A program made the translations under genes and the position numbers. From positions 1 to 56,794 of the forward strand of contig ONBH01000012.1 in assembly GCA_900316005.1 (NCBI GenBank): a DNA stretch of 56,794 nt. Direction: 5' to 3'. This DNA is from an uncultured Bacteroidales bacterium. GTDB taxonomy: Bacteria; Bacteroidota; Bacteroidia; Bacteroidales; Paludibacteraceae. Positions 30,486-39,624 of this stretch are shown here, piece by piece; within the stretch, counting starts at the first letter, position 1, and every line of letters starts with the position of its first letter. A model generated the notes under the pieces. It saw nothing but the letters and a program-made list of their open reading frames with translations. It was not told the origin of the DNA and searched no databases.

Positions 30486-33116
30486 CTCTGCGCTCTCACC
30501 ATTAAGCGAAGCGTCACCATTCTCACCATTCTCACCATTAAGCGAAGCGTCACCATTCTCACCATTCTCACCATTAAGCGAAGCGTCACCATTCTCACCA
30601 TTCTCACCATTCACTTCTTCGTCTTCCTTCGGAACGGTGCAACCGAACATGAGGGTGTCGTTACGTTTCTGCAGTTCGATGAGTTTGACGCCTTGCGTAG
30701 CGCGGCCTTGCAGGCTGATGGCGCTGATCGCCATGCGGATGGCTGTTCCGGACTTGGTAATGAGCATCAGGTCTTCGTCATCGTTCACGGCGTGCAGGCC
30801 TACCAGGTAACCGGTCTTGTCGGTCAGGTTCATCGTCTTGACGCCCTTACCGCCACGGTTGGTGATGCGGTAAACGGGTTCGCCGTCCTCATCATCCAGA
30901 CGTGTGCGCTTGCCGTAACCCTTATCGGAGATGACGAGCACCGTGCGGTCTGAATTTTCTTCTACACAAATCATGCCAACTGCGCGATCTTGGCCATCAT
31001 TTTCCAAAGTTATTGCTTTCACGCCCGTCGCAGTACGTCCCATCGGGCGCACGGTGTTCTCCGGGAAGCGGACAATCTTACCATTGTAGCTGGCTATGAG
31101 CATCTGGCTCTCGCCATCGGTCAGGGTCACACCGATCAGTTCGTCGCCATCACGCAGTCCGACGGCATTGATACCATTGGCGCGCGGACGGCTGTAGGCC
31201 TCCAGCGTCGTCTTCTTCATCAGGCCGTTCTTGGTGGCGAAGATGAGGTAGTGGTTCTGTACGTACTCGGGGTCGTTCAGACCTTTTACATTAATAAACG
31301 TGCGCACGCGATCGCCCTTCTCCAGGTTGATGATGTTCTGGATAGCGCGGCCCTTAGACTGACGGTTGCCTTCCGGCAGGTCATACACCTTAATCCAATA
31401 CAAGCGGCCCCTCTCGGTAAAGAACATCATCGTGGAGTGCATCGAAGCCTGATGGACGTACTCGATGAAGTCTTCATCACGGCTGCTCGAGGCTTTTGCG
31501 CCGATACCGCCGCGGGCTTGCTGACGGAACTCTGTGAGCGGGGTGCGCTTGATATAACCTAAGTGACTGATGGTGATGACCATATCATCGTCGGCGTACA
31601 TATCTTCGGGATTGAACTCCGTAGCCATCTTCACGATCTTGGTCTTGCGCTCGTCGCCGTATTTATTCTTGATCTCCATGAGTTCATCGTTGATGACGTC
31701 GTAACGCATCGTCTCGCTATTGAGCAGTTCATTCAGGTGGGCAATCAATTTCTCAATCTCGGCATACTCAGCCTTCAACTCGTCGATACGCAGACCCGTC
31801 AGGGCGCTCAGACGCATATCTACGATGGCTTTTGACTGCAGGTTATCGATTTGGAAACGAGCCTCCAGGTTGGCTTGTGCATCAGCCGGAGTGCGGCTGG
31901 CGCGAATGATACGTACCACCTCGTCGATATTATCTACGGCAATGATCAAGCCCTCCAAGATATGTGCGCGTTCCTCGGCCTTGCGTAACTCGTAGCGCGT
32001 GCGGCGGGTCACCACGTCCATACGGTGGTCTATGAAGTTAGCAATCAGGTCTTTCAGGTTCAGCAGCATGGGGCGCCCTTTGACCAGCGCGATATTATTC
32101 ACGCTGAAGCTGGACTGCAGGTCGGTGAACTTATACAACTTGTTCAGCACCACCTGGGCATTGGCGTCACGCTTTACCTCGATGACGATGCGGATGTCGC
32201 GCGTACTCAGGTCGCTTATTTCGGAGATACCTTCTATCTTCTTTTCGCCGACCAACTCGCCTATTTTCTTCACCAAGTCGGCTTTCACCACGCCGAAGGG
32301 CAACTCGGTGATGATAATCTTCTCACGGCCGTTGTCTTCGGTCTCAATGTCGGCATTCGAGCGGATGACGATACGTCCCCTACCCGTCTCAAAAGCGTCG
32401 CGGACGCCCTGATAGCCGTATATGGTACCGCCGGTAGGGAAATCGGGAGCCTTGACGTACTCCATCAGGTCCTCCACGGTGATATCTTCCGTTTCGGGGT
32501 TCTCGATGCGGGCCTTGCGGTTGTTGACAAATGCCACACAGCCGTCAATAACTTCGCTCAGGTTGTGCGTAGCCATATTCGTGGCCATACCTACGGCAAT
32601 ACCCGTTCCGCCGTTTACCAGCAGGTTCGGGAAGCGGCAGGGCAAGACGGTCGGTTCACGCAGCGAGTCATCGAAGTTCAGCTGCATATCCACGGTATCT
32701 TTGTCGATATCGCGCAGCATCTCTTCGGCCAGTTTTGAGAGGCGTGCCTCGGTATAACGCATAGCGGCGGGACCGTCGCCATCTACGTTACCAAAGTTAC
32801 CTTGTCCGTCCACCAGGCAGTAACGCATGTTCCACGGCTGTGCCAGGCGCACGAGGGTGCCGTAGATACTACTATCGCCGTGCGGATGGTATTTACCCAT
32901 CACATCACCCACGATACGTGCGGATTTCTTGGTCGGCTTGTCGCTGCCGACGCCCAACTCATTCATGCCGAACAGCACGCGGCGCTGTACAGGCTTGAAG
33001 CCGTCACGTACATCCGGCAAGGCGCGGCTGACGATGACGCTCATCGAGTAGTCGATATACGAAGAACGCATTTCTTCGTCTATCTTCACAGGAATAATTC
33101 TGTCGTTTTCTATCAT
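30480..33116 (-). CDS. gyrA: DNA gyrase subunit A with a repeat-built C-terminal tail
   Basis: Breakage-reunion subunit of DNA gyrase, 878 residues. Catalytic Tyr121 lies in [10 protein letters not shown]; the QRDR is [11 protein letters not shown], with Ser retained at the E. coli Ser83 position and Gly at the Asp87 position. A GyrA box is present as QARGGIG (about 535), separating it from ParC. The beta-pinwheel repeats follow. After VPKEDEEV the last ~40 residues are three copies of the 12-residue unit [12 protein letters not shown], encoded by a 36-bp tandem repeat. Promoter at 33215-33246. First gene of an eight-gene operon. Confidence 0.96.
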   Translation of the reverse strand: MIENDRIIPVKIDEEMRSSYIDYSMSVIVSRALPDVRDGFKPVQRRVLFGMNELGVGSDKPTKKSARIVGDVMGKYHPHGDSSIYGTLVRLAQPWNMRYCLVDGQGNFGNVDGDGPAAMRYTEARLSKLAEEMLRDIDKDTVDMQLNFDDSLREPTVLPCRFPNLLVNGGTGIAVGMATNMATHNLSEVIDGCVAFVNNRKARIENPETEDITVEDLMEYVKAPDFPTGGTIYGYQGVRDAFETGRGRIVIRSNADIETEDNGREKIIITELPFGVVKADLVKKIGELVGEKKIEGISEISDLSTRDIRIVIEVKRDANAQVVLNKLYKFTDLQSSFSVNNIALVKGRPMLLNLKDLIANFIDHRMDVVTRRTRYELRKAEERAHILEGLIIAVDNIDEVVRIIRASRTPADAQANLEARFQIDNLQSKAIVDMRLSALTGLRIDELKAEYAEIEKLIAHLNELLNSETMRYDVINDELMEIKNKYGDERKTKIVKMATEFNPEDMYADDDMVITISHLGYIKRTPLTEFRQQARGGIGAKASSSRDEDFIEYVHQASMHSTMMFFTERGRLYWIKVYDLPEGNRQSKGRAIQNIINLEKGDRVRTFINVKGLNDPEYVQNHYLIFATKNGLMKKTTLEAYSRPRANGINAVGLRDGDELIGVTLTDGESQMLIASYNGKIVRFPENTVRPMGRTATGVKAITLENDGQDRAVGMICVEENSDRTVLVISDKGYGKRTRLDDEDGEPVYRITNRGGKGVKTMNLTDKTGYLVGLHAVNDDEDLMLITKSGTAIRMAISAISLQGRATQGVKLIELQKRNDTLMFGCTVPKEDEEVNGENGENGDASLNGENGENGDASLNGENGENGDASLNGESAEN
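30496..30612 (-). repeat. 36-bp tandem repeat (three copies) forming the gyrA tail
   Basis: On the plus strand the cores AGCGAAGCG fall at 30505, 30541 and 30577, exactly 36 bp apart, separated by CACCATTCT units. The core matches the AGCGNAGCG repeats near the tRNAs and at 11978-12027 and 25281-25400. Confidence 0.9.
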
Positions 33117-33214
33117 TGTTTTAGTTGTTTAATTTTCCAATCCTCCCGAGACACCTTTCAAAGGGGTAACGGGTTTTCGGGCTGTCCGGTAGACACTGCA
33201 CCCAAAAAAACGCG

Positions 33215-33246
33215 CAAAATTACAAAAAAAAAATGACATACGCAAA
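33215..33246 (-). promoter_or_regulatory. Promoter of the gyrA operon
   Basis: Minus strand TTTG (33246-33243), 20 nt, TAATTTTG (33222-33215), giving a leader of about 90 nt. Confidence 0.8.
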
Positions 33247-33338
33247 TTTTTCGCCTAATAAATTTACTTTTTCATTTCGACACCCCCTCGATTTTACCCT
33301 TAACCCACCCTTAAACGGCAAAAAAACGGCCTTAAAAC

Positions 33339-33370
33339 AAAAAATCGCCTTTCCGACGAGGCGATTTTTT
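33339..33370 (-). terminator. Terminator of dnaA
   Basis: AAAAAATCGCC, loop TTTCCGACGA, GGCGATTTTTT. The stem is 9-10 bp with U-tracts on both strands; it lies 68 nt after the dnaA stop. Confidence 0.8.
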
Positions 33371-33438
33371 AATTAAGAGTTGAGCGTTTTAAGTCTACTA
33401 GTGTTCTAGTTTACTAGTGTTCTAGTTTACCAGATAGC

Positions 33439-34812
33439 TTACTTCGTCAGTTCGTTGCGGAGGAGTAGCAGGTCGTGCTTGAGGATGGGGTCGTAGGCGA
33501 GCTGGTCCTGCACGCTGTGATGTGCGTGTAGGATGGTAGCGTGCGAACGTTTGCCGAGCGCTTTGCCTATATCTTCGTACGACCTGTCGGTCAGTTCTTT
33601 GGCAAGCCATATAACCATCTGGCGTGCACGCACGATATCTTTCTGCCGCGACTTGCCGTTGATGGATGTAGCGGTCACATTCTCGTGCTCGCAGACCATG
33701 CCCATGACATCCTCGAGCATGACGGTACGGGGTTGCACCTCGACAAGTCGTTCGACGACGGTCTTGACCAGATCGAGAGTGACATCGGACTCCATGAGCG
33801 TGGCATACGCCATGAGCGAAGCCAGGATACCCTCGATATCGCGTATGTTATTGCAGGCATTGGCTGCGATATAATTGACGATTTCGTCGGAGAGTTCGAG
33901 TCCGTCACGTTTGATATGGTCCTGCAGGATAGCGAGACGCAGCTGGTAGTCGGGTCGCTGGATCTCCGCCACGAGTCCCCATTTGAAGCGGTTGAGCAGT
34001 CGTTCCTGCACATCGTGCATTTGCAGCGGCGCTTTGTCGCTGGTGAGAATGAGCTGCTTGCGCGACTGGTGGAGGTAGTTGAAGATATGGAAGAAGGTGT
34101 CCTGCGTTCCCTTCAGACCGGTGAAGAACTGGATATCATCAACAATGAGCACATCGACATTCTGGTAAAAGAGGAGGAACTCCGGAATCTTGTTCTGCTG
34201 CGCTGCCTCCTGGTACTGCAGTTTGAAGGTGTTGGCGCTGACGTAGAGAACCTTGCATCCGGGAATGGAACGTGCTATTTGGTTACCGATAGCGTTCGCC
34301 AGATGGGTTTTGCCTACTCCGCTTCCGCCGTAGATAAAGAGGGGGTTGAAGATTGTCTTACCGGGCTCTTTGGCGATAGCGACACCGGCATTGCGCGCCA
34401 GTTTGTTGGTTTCGCCCTTGATGAAATTAGAGAAGGTATAAGCCTCGTTGAGATAGGTATCCCAATGGGTATTGAATGTAACGGCCTCGCGTACGGGCGT
34501 GTGTGCCTTAGTATTTTGCAGTTCTTCGCCTCGGTAGGTAGTGACGGTTCCGGTAGTTGAGTCCATGAGCACGCGGTACTCGAGGCGTGTATCGGGTCCG
34601 AAGACATGCAGAATAGCTTTGGATAGTAGGTCGATATAGTTTTCCTCGATATACTGCGCCACGAACTGGCTCTTGACGCGCAGGACAAGCAGGTTATTAT
34701 CATAACTAACCACCTCCAATGGCGCAAACCATGTGTTGTACACGGTTGGCGTCACGTTGTCACGGATAATTTCCGTGCATTGTTTCCATTGTATGGCGGT
34801 TCTTTCTTCCAT
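33439..34812 (-). CDS. dnaA: Chromosomal replication initiator DnaA
   Basis: AAA+ initiator protein, 457 residues. Domain I starts TAIQWKQCTEIIRDNVTPTVYNTWF. Domain III has Walker A YGGSGVGKTHLANAIG (about 165) and Walker B VDDIQFF (about 225). Domain IV carries the DnaA-box-binding signature LTDRSYEDIGKALGKRSHAT near the end. ATG at 34812 (MEERTAIQ) is chosen over a TTG 15 nt upstream. It is monocistronic with its own promoter and terminator. Two DnaA-box-like sites occur upstream (34955-34963, 34993-35001). Confidence 0.97.
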   Translation of the reverse strand: MEERTAIQWKQCTEIIRDNVTPTVYNTWFAPLEVVSYDNNLLVLRVKSQFVAQYIEENYIDLLSKAILHVFGPDTRLEYRVLMDSTTGTVTTYRGEELQNTKAHTPVREAVTFNTHWDTYLNEAYTFSNFIKGETNKLARNAGVAIAKEPGKTIFNPLFIYGGSGVGKTHLANAIGNQIARSIPGCKVLYVSANTFKLQYQEAAQQNKIPEFLLFYQNVDVLIVDDIQFFTGLKGTQDTFFHIFNYLHQSRKQLILTSDKAPLQMHDVQERLLNRFKWGLVAEIQRPDYQLRLAILQDHIKRDGLELSDEIVNYIAANACNNIRDIEGILASLMAYATLMESDVTLDLVKTVVERLVEVQPRTVMLEDVMGMVCEHENVTATSINGKSRQKDIVRARQMVIWLAKELTDRSYEDIGKALGKRSHATILHAHHSVQDQLAYDPILKHDLLLLRNELTK

Positions 34813-34866
34813 TTTTTTAGTTGTCAAAAAAGCTTCCTTTTATGCTCGATTTTTCAAAAGCGGGTG

Positions 34867-34898
34867 CAAAGGTACTGCTTTTTTTTGACATATGCAAA
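34867..34898 (-). promoter_or_regulatory. Promoter of dnaA
   Basis: Minus strand TTTG (34898-34895, extended TTTGCATATGTC), 20 nt, TACCTTTG (34874-34867). From -33 to +15 it is nearly identical to the tRNA-Lys promoter. Confidence 0.85.
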
Positions 34899-35129
34899 TA
34901 TTAAAAATCTGCACAATTTATTAGTTTTTTTGTCAGTTCATCAGTTTCAATCACTTATGCACAAACAACTCATTTTCAATAACTTGCGACAGTTATCAAC
35001 ACCAAAAGCCTTTATACATAAGGGCTTTCGGTTTTAATGTTCCACGCTACAAAGTCGTGAAACAAAAAGCCCGAAAACATAGTATTGCAAAGGGTTCAGG
35101 GCAAAAAATGCAGATTAGTTATTTTTTTT
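34899..35129. other. Region upstream of dnaA with two DnaA-box-like sites
   Basis: AT-rich 231 bp between the MCE gene stop and the dnaA promoter. It has TTATGCACA (34955-34963, a full match to TTATNCACA) and TTATCAACA (34993-35001, one mismatch). A hairpin lies at AAAGCC-TTTATACATAA-GGGCTTT (35005-35028), and an inverted partner at GCCCGAAAAC (35071-35080). Autoregulation of dnaA or a minor origin element is possible, but two sites are too few to call an origin. Confidence 0.35.
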
Positions 35130-36029
35130 TCATTTTTTCTTTTTGTCCTTATTACCGAACAAGGAGAAATGCACGTAGCGTTTGGGGTTAGCCTTGAGGT
35201 CGGTAACGAGGCTATCGACGGAAACGACGGTAGAGTCGATATGGGTATAAAGTCGTTTGTCGTTGAGTAGCAGTCCGAGGGTGCCATTCTTGGATGTAAG
35301 CACGCTTTGGATAGTATCGACGGTGGTATTGACGCGTGCGACGGTAGCCTTGAGGTCAGCCTCGCGGAGGTTGGCAGCTACGTCGTTGATGGTATTGACG
35401 GCAGTATCAACGTTATTAACGAGTGCGGGCAGTCTGTCATGGGTGAAACGCTTGAGGTCCTGCCCTGTTTGGATGAGGTCATCGGTGATGCGTTCGGCAT
35501 TGGCGAGTGTTTTCTTCAGGTTACCTTCCTTGACCTGCTGCCGGAAGTCGAGAATGAGTGAGTCGAGGTCTTCCACGGCGATATCCACCTTGGTAAGCAG
35601 TCCTTCCTGCAGGCTCTCCATGGGTCCGGGTTCGACCTTGGTGGGCAGCATCTCGCCGCCGGCATAATAGTCGGTGATTTCGCCCGCGGGTATAGACAGT
35701 TTGATGGCCATACCGCTGAGCAGTCCATCGGAGCAGAGCACCATCTCGGTGCCCTTAGGCAGCTGGATCTCCTTGGCAACGGAGATGGTAACGCGAAAAG
35801 CAGTGTCGCGCGTGAAATCGTATAGAATCTCATCGACCTGTCCCACCTTATATCCGCGTATGTACACGGGCGACTGCTGAACCAGTCCGCCCAGGTCGGA
35901 ATACATACCTACATAGGTTCGCGTTGCGGAGAAGATATTGACTCCCTTGAGGAAATGGAACCCGAAATACAACAAGCAGCCACAGATGATGGCTACAATA
36001 CCTACTTTAATTTCTCTTGAGTTTTTCAT
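35130..36029 (-). CDS. MlaD/MCE-family lipid-transport protein
   Basis: Inner-membrane-anchored periplasmic substrate-binding subunit of an Mla-type phospholipid transport system. 299 residues: one N-terminal membrane helix (VGIVAIICGCLLYFGFHFL, about 9-27), a single MCE domain (about 38-118; TYVGMYSDLGGLVQQSPVYI then RGYKVGQV, GLLSGMAIKLSI), then long amphipathic helices that could build a tunnel or coiled coil, and a Lys-rich end. No mlaE or mlaF ATPase gene is adjacent here. It follows the amidase gene after a 55-bp spacer holding TAAATCG heptads. Confidence 0.9.
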   Translation of the reverse strand: MKNSREIKVGIVAIICGCLLYFGFHFLKGVNIFSATRTYVGMYSDLGGLVQQSPVYIRGYKVGQVDEILYDFTRDTAFRVTISVAKEIQLPKGTEMVLCSDGLLSGMAIKLSIPAGEITDYYAGGEMLPTKVEPGPMESLQEGLLTKVDIAVEDLDSLILDFRQQVKEGNLKKTLANAERITDDLIQTGQDLKRFTHDRLPALVNNVDTAVNTINDVAANLREADLKATVARVNTTVDTIQSVLTSKNGTLGLLLNDKRLYTHIDSTVVSVDSLVTDLKANPKRYVHFSLFGNKDKKKK

Positions 36030-36032
36030 ATA

Positions 36033-36062
36033 ACTATTTACGATTGACGATTTACGATTTAG
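36033..36062 (-). repeat. Heptad spacer, TAAATCG type
   Basis: Coding-strand units TAAATCG, TAAATCG, TCAATCG, TAAATAG directly before the MCE gene ATG. Unlike most junctions it does not begin at the upstream stop codon (36085-36087). It resembles the in-gene repeat of the CobW gene. Confidence 0.75.
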
Positions 36063-36084
36063 TATTATGGACGATTTGGTTGGT

Positions 36085-37224
36085 TTATTCCACCTTTACG
36101 ATGAAGCAGTCGGGGAATCGGTCTTTGAGTTCCTGCTGCAGTTTCTGTGCCTCTTCCTTGGTGGCACAGGCGCCCACCATATATTTATACAGTCCGTTGA
36201 CCTCGCGATAGGTGCAACCCTTCAAGCCCTTGAAGTTAGGGTCATCTTCGGGCAGTATGGTTCTGGACACGAATATCTGCACCTTCCATACCGGTCGGTC
36301 CGCCGCCACCTTTTGGGCGGGTTCGGTTTTGGTTACCTTGTTTTCTTTGATAGCCTCTTTGTTTTTCTGTTTTTTCTCGGCTCGTGTTTCCTTGGGTGTC
36401 TGCGGTTTCACGGGCTCGGGTTCGGCAGGTTTCTCTACCTCGGGTTGCGGGGCAGCCGTTGAGGTCTTGTCGTAGTAACGGCAGAACGCGGCAAAGAGGG
36501 ATTCGGTTATCTCGCGTTTGCCTTTGTCGGAGGCGAGGTATTTCTCCTCCTCAATATTGGACACAAACCCCATCTCGACCAGCACGCTGGGGCAGGCAGT
36601 CTTAAGCAACACCCAAAAAGCCGCCTGACGTACGCCGCGGTCTGCCAACTGCAGCTCGTTGACAAACTGGGTCTGCACCAGGGTCGCGAACTGCAGGCTC
36701 TGGTCCTGATACTGGTTCTGCATCAGTTCAAACATGATATAGGAATCGATGCTATTGGGGTCGAAGCCCTGGTAGCGTGTCTCAAAATCAGCCTCCAGCT
36801 TCATCACGGCGTTTTCGCGCATGGCTACATCGAGGTTCTGCTCCAACTTATCGGTACCGAGTATAAAGGTCTCGGCTCCGCGTGCGACCTTGTTATCAAC
36901 GGCATTGGCGTGGATGGAGATGAAGAGGTCGGCATTGGCCTTGTTGGCAATATCGGCGCGGTCTTGCAGGGTGATATAGACGTCTTTATCGCGCGTGAGG
37001 ATGACCTTGATATCGGGATAGGCGGTACGAATCTTCGAGGCGAGGCGCAATGCCACATCGAGATTCAGGTTCTTTTCCTGCATATGAAGGCTGCGACCGA
37101 TAGCACCGGCATCCTTACCACCGTGACCGGCATCAATGACTACGGTATAGGTCTTAGCGCCCCACCCTGCCACGCTCAGCAGCAAGGCCAGAAGCATCAT
37201 TCCGAATCGTCTGCGTATCCACAT
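36085..37224 (-). CDS. N-acetylmuramoyl-L-alanine amidase (Amidase_3) with SPOR-like C-terminus
   Basis: Exported zinc amidase that cleaves peptide stems from glycan strands during cell separation. 379 residues: signal peptide (MMLLALLLSVAGWGA), Amidase_3 domain (about 26-245) with Zn ligands in VVIDAGHGGKDAGAIG (His), MQEKNLNLDVA (Glu) and FISIHANA (His), and the catalytic Glu in VLVEMGFVSN. A Pro/Glu/Lys-rich linker (about 255-300) leads to a SPOR-like domain (WKVQIFVS, GLYKYMVGACATKEEA) expected to bind denuded septal glycan. First gene of amidase - MCE, with promoter at 37251-37282. Confidence 0.93.
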   Translation of the reverse strand: MWIRRRFGMMLLALLLSVAGWGAKTYTVVIDAGHGGKDAGAIGRSLHMQEKNLNLDVALRLASKIRTAYPDIKVILTRDKDVYITLQDRADIANKANADLFISIHANAVDNKVARGAETFILGTDKLEQNLDVAMRENAVMKLEADFETRYQGFDPNSIDSYIMFELMQNQYQDQSLQFATLVQTQFVNELQLADRGVRQAAFWVLLKTACPSVLVEMGFVSNIEEEKYLASDKGKREITESLFAAFCRYYDKTSTAAPQPEVEKPAEPEPVKPQTPKETRAEKKQKNKEAIKENKVTKTEPAQKVAADRPVWKVQIFVSRTILPEDDPNFKGLKGCTYREVNGLYKYMVGACATKEEAQKLQQELKDRFPDCFIVKVE

Positions 37225-37250
37225 ATTCTTGCATTTTACAAATTAGCGTG

Positions 37251-37282
37251 CAAAATTACAAAAAAAAATTCTATTCCGCAAA
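37251..37282 (-). promoter_or_regulatory. Promoter of amidase - MCE
   Basis: Minus strand TTTG (37282-37279), 20 nt, TAATTTTG (37258-37251), 26 nt before ATG at 37224. Confidence 0.8.
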
Positions 37283-37360
37283 TTTTTTTTGCTAAAAAAT
37301 TATCCCTTCCTATCTTTGGTGGTAAAAATCGCGCGTTTTCGGTAATTTTTTCATTTTTTC

Positions 37361-37470
37361 TTGCGTATGTCAAAAAAAAGTTTGTGTATCTTCGGTCCTC
37401 CCTGCACGACAGGGACCCACCGAAGATTCAGTCGCACGTTCGTGCTCATGCGCAAGCCTTTTTGCAAAAA
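37361..37470 (+). promoter_or_regulatory. Second promoter-like site and structured leader before the GH13 operon
   Basis: TTGCGTATGTCAAAAAAAAG followed by TATCTTCG (37387-37394) resembles the true promoter at 37504 (TTGCATATGTCAAAC...TATCTTTG), but with one -7 mismatch and a spacer of 23 nt. Downstream are a long imperfect hairpin, TCTTCGG / CCGAAGA enclosing CCCTG-CACGA-CAGGG (about 37389-37426), a perfect hairpin GCACG-TT-CGTGC and then a T-tract. This could be a small RNA gene or a regulated leader; it is unproven. Confidence 0.4.
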
Positions 37471-37503
37471 ATGCAAATAAATTTGTTTTTTTTTGCCAAA
37501 ATA

Positions 37504-37535
37504 CTTGCATATGTCAAACTTTTGTTGTATCTTTG
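37504..37535 (+). promoter_or_regulatory. Promoter of the GH13-GH2-GH13-pepT-gcvT cluster
   Basis: CTTG (37504-37507), 20 nt, TATCTTTG (37528-37535), 28 nt before ATG at 37564. -33 box extended as CTTGCATATGTC. Confidence 0.85.
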
Positions 37536-37563
37536 CAGCCAAATATACTAAAAAATTGGAAAA

Positions 37564-39615
37564 ATGAAACACAGCTACTTCTTTTTGCCGATACTGCTCA
37601 TGGCGGTAGTCAGTTGCAATCCCCAACGCAGTGCGTATGTACGGACTACCCAAGGCGCGCCGATTATACCAATAAGGGTTAATGGGGATGGGTTAAAGGT
37701 TAATGGTGAAGGGGGAACCATGACGATCTACAAGACCGATTACGTGCCCTTGCTCGCAATGGATGTGAACGAGACCGTCACGCTACCAATGACGGATACA
37801 CTCAGCGAGTGGTACGTGCCCTGCGGCAATCGCCCGGCAGACAAGAGTAGCTGCTGCGTAGCCATACTGCCCCGTAAACCCCTGCGCACGGGTATGTACA
37901 TCCGCCAGGCAGACAAAGGCGAAGTGGTAGTAGCTTTCACCGCCGGCACGCCGGCGATAGAGCGTCTGCATGCCTATGTGCAGAACTTCCGCATCCGGGC
38001 AGAGAAGATTCAGCGCAACGAGGACGGCACCTTCACTATACCTATCGCACCTAAAATGAACGGCCGTACCTATCTGCGCATCTATGCCGAGACCGCCACG
38101 GAACTGATGAACGATATACTGATGCCGCTGGAAGACGGTATCCCCGTGACCCAAGCCGCACAACTGACGCGTCATGACGACCAGGCACAGGTGCTGTATT
38201 CGCTGATGATAGACCGTTTCTACAACGGCAACACCGCCAATGACCGGAAGCTGAACTCGCCGGAGGTACTGGATATCGTGGATTACCAGGGCGGCGACCT
38301 GAAGGGTATTACCCAAAAGATTGAATCGGGCTTCTTTGACGAGCTGGGCGTAAACACCCTATGGATCAGTCCGATTACGCAGAACCCGTGGGATGCGTGG
38401 GGCTATTACCCCTTTGAGCCGCTGGAGAAAGATGCGGACGGCACCCAGCTCTACAATAATAAATACGACAAGACCAAAGCGTACACCCGTTTCTCGGGTT
38501 ACCACGGCTACTGGCCTATCTATGCCACCAAGACCGATGACCGCTTCGGCACGGGCGAAGAGTTGGCTGAGCTGCTCACCACCGCCCACCAACATAACAT
38601 GAATGTAGTGTTGGACTATGTCGCCAATCACATGCACATCAACTCTCCCACCCTGCAGGAACACCCCGACTGGCATACCGATAGTCTTCTGCCCGACGGA
38701 CGCCGTAACTTTGAGTTGTGGGACGAGGCTCGCCTGACGACCTGGTTTGACAAGCACATCCCTACGCTGGATTTGGAGCGCCCGGAGGTGTGCGAGTGCA
38801 TGACCGACTCGGCGCTGTACTGGCTGGAGCACTACGAGCTGGACGGTTTCCGTCACGATGCCTGCAAGCATATACCGGAGGGTTACTGGCGCCTACTGGA
38901 GCAGAAGATTGCACGCCGTTTTCCGGGTCGTCATATCTGGATGATCGGCGAGACCTATGGCAGTCCGCAACTCATCGGCAGCTACGTCAAGACCGGTATG
39001 CTGAATGCACAGTTTGATTTCAACCTATACTGGACTCTGCGCAACGCGCTGATCAACGGCGACAGTTTTGAGACCATCAATGCCACCGTTCTGGAGTCCA
39101 TGGCCGCCTACGGCAGTCACCATACGATGGGCTGCATCAGCGGTAACCACGACCAGATACGTTTTGCCTCGCTCGCCGATGGTGCCATCCGCGACGGCGA
39201 TGACAAGAATGGCGGCAAGGAGACCGGTTGGACACGTGATGTGCGTCCTGCCACCGAGCTGGCTTACACGCGCGCTATGCAATTAGAGGTGCTGAACATG
39301 ACCCTGCCCGGCGTGCCCTGCATCTACCAGGGCGACGAATACGCCGAGATAGGTGCTAACGACCCCGACAACCGCCATATGATGCGTTTTGAGGGACTGA
39401 ACGAACAAGAGGAGGCCTTCCGCCAGAAAGTGAAGACCATGATAGACCTGCGTCGCCACAGCATGGCCCTGACCTACGGCGAGTATATCCCGGTAGAAGT
39501 CAGCCACGACACCTTGGTATTCGACCGCGTGTATCTGAACGAGACAGTCCGCGTGAAAATTATTCGCGACGGCATCAGCGAGATTGAAACCTATATAGAA
39601 CCCTTATCCCGTTAA
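37564..39615 (+). CDS. GH13 alpha-amylase family lipoprotein, large form
   Basis: Secreted alpha-glucan hydrolase or transglycosidase, 683 residues. Lipobox MAVVSC (Cys18), an N-terminal beta-rich domain (about 20-205), then the GH13 barrel with VLYSLMIDRFYNG near 210, GVNTLWISPI near 265, VLDYVANHMHI near 350, nucleophile Asp in GFRHDACKHIP (about 435), acid/base Glu in MIGETYG (about 463) and SGNHDQIRF (about 529). Codons at 37677-37718 form two 21-bp heptad trimers (RVNGDGL, KVNGEGG) just after the lipoprotein linker. First gene of a five-gene cluster. Probably acts on maltodextrins at the surface or in the periplasm; SusC/D are not present here. Confidence 0.92.
   Translation: MKHSYFFLPILLMAVVSCNPQRSAYVRTTQGAPIIPIRVNGDGLKVNGEGGTMTIYKTDYVPLLAMDVNETVTLPMTDTLSEWYVPCGNRPADKSSCCVAILPRKPLRTGMYIRQADKGEVVVAFTAGTPAIERLHAYVQNFRIRAEKIQRNEDGTFTIPIAPKMNGRTYLRIYAETATELMNDILMPLEDGIPVTQAAQLTRHDDQAQVLYSLMIDRFYNGNTANDRKLNSPEVLDIVDYQGGDLKGITQKIESGFFDELGVNTLWISPITQNPWDAWGYYPFEPLEKDADGTQLYNNKYDKTKAYTRFSGYHGYWPIYATKTDDRFGTGEELAELLTTAHQHNMNVVLDYVANHMHINSPTLQEHPDWHTDSLLPDGRRNFELWDEARLTTWFDKHIPTLDLERPEVCECMTDSALYWLEHYELDGFRHDACKHIPEGYWRLLEQKIARRFPGRHIWMIGETYGSPQLIGSYVKTGMLNAQFDFNLYWTLRNALINGDSFETINATVLESMAAYGSHHTMGCISGNHDQIRFASLADGAIRDGDDKNGGKETGWTRDVRPATELAYTRAMQLEVLNMTLPGVPCIYQGDEYAEIGANDPDNRHMMRFEGLNEQEEAFRQKVKTMIDLRRHSMALTYGEYIPVEVSHDTLVFDRVYLNETVRVKIIRDGISEIETYIEPLSR
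37677..37718 (+). repeat. In-frame GGTTAAT-type heptads in the GH13 gene
   Basis: Six 7-bp units (GGTTAAT, GGGGATG, GGTTAAA, GGTTAAT, GGTGAAG, GGGGAAC) arranged as two 21-bp trimers, so the TAA and TGA they contain never fall in frame. Confidence 0.7.
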
Positions 39616-39624
39616 AAATCAAGC

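Larger units (their letters stand above)
33117..33438. other. gyrA-dnaA intergenic region
   Basis: 322 bp without a gene. It holds the gyrA leader with palindrome CCTTTCAAAGG (33154-33164), the gyrA promoter (33215-33246), the dnaA terminator (33339-33370) and a short direct repeat CTAGTGTTCTAGTTTAC (33397-33430). I see nothing else. Confidence 0.7.

Noticed and set aside
32801..33080. Quinolone-resistance call in gyrA from Gly at the Asp87 position
   Set aside because: Residues at this position vary naturally among Bacteroidetes, and the Ser83 equivalent is retained, so no resistance claim is made.
34899..35129. Replication origin next to dnaA
   Set aside because: Only two DnaA-box-like sites and no clear unwinding element; origin position in Bacteroidales is not reliably beside dnaA. 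Kept only as a low-confidence region.
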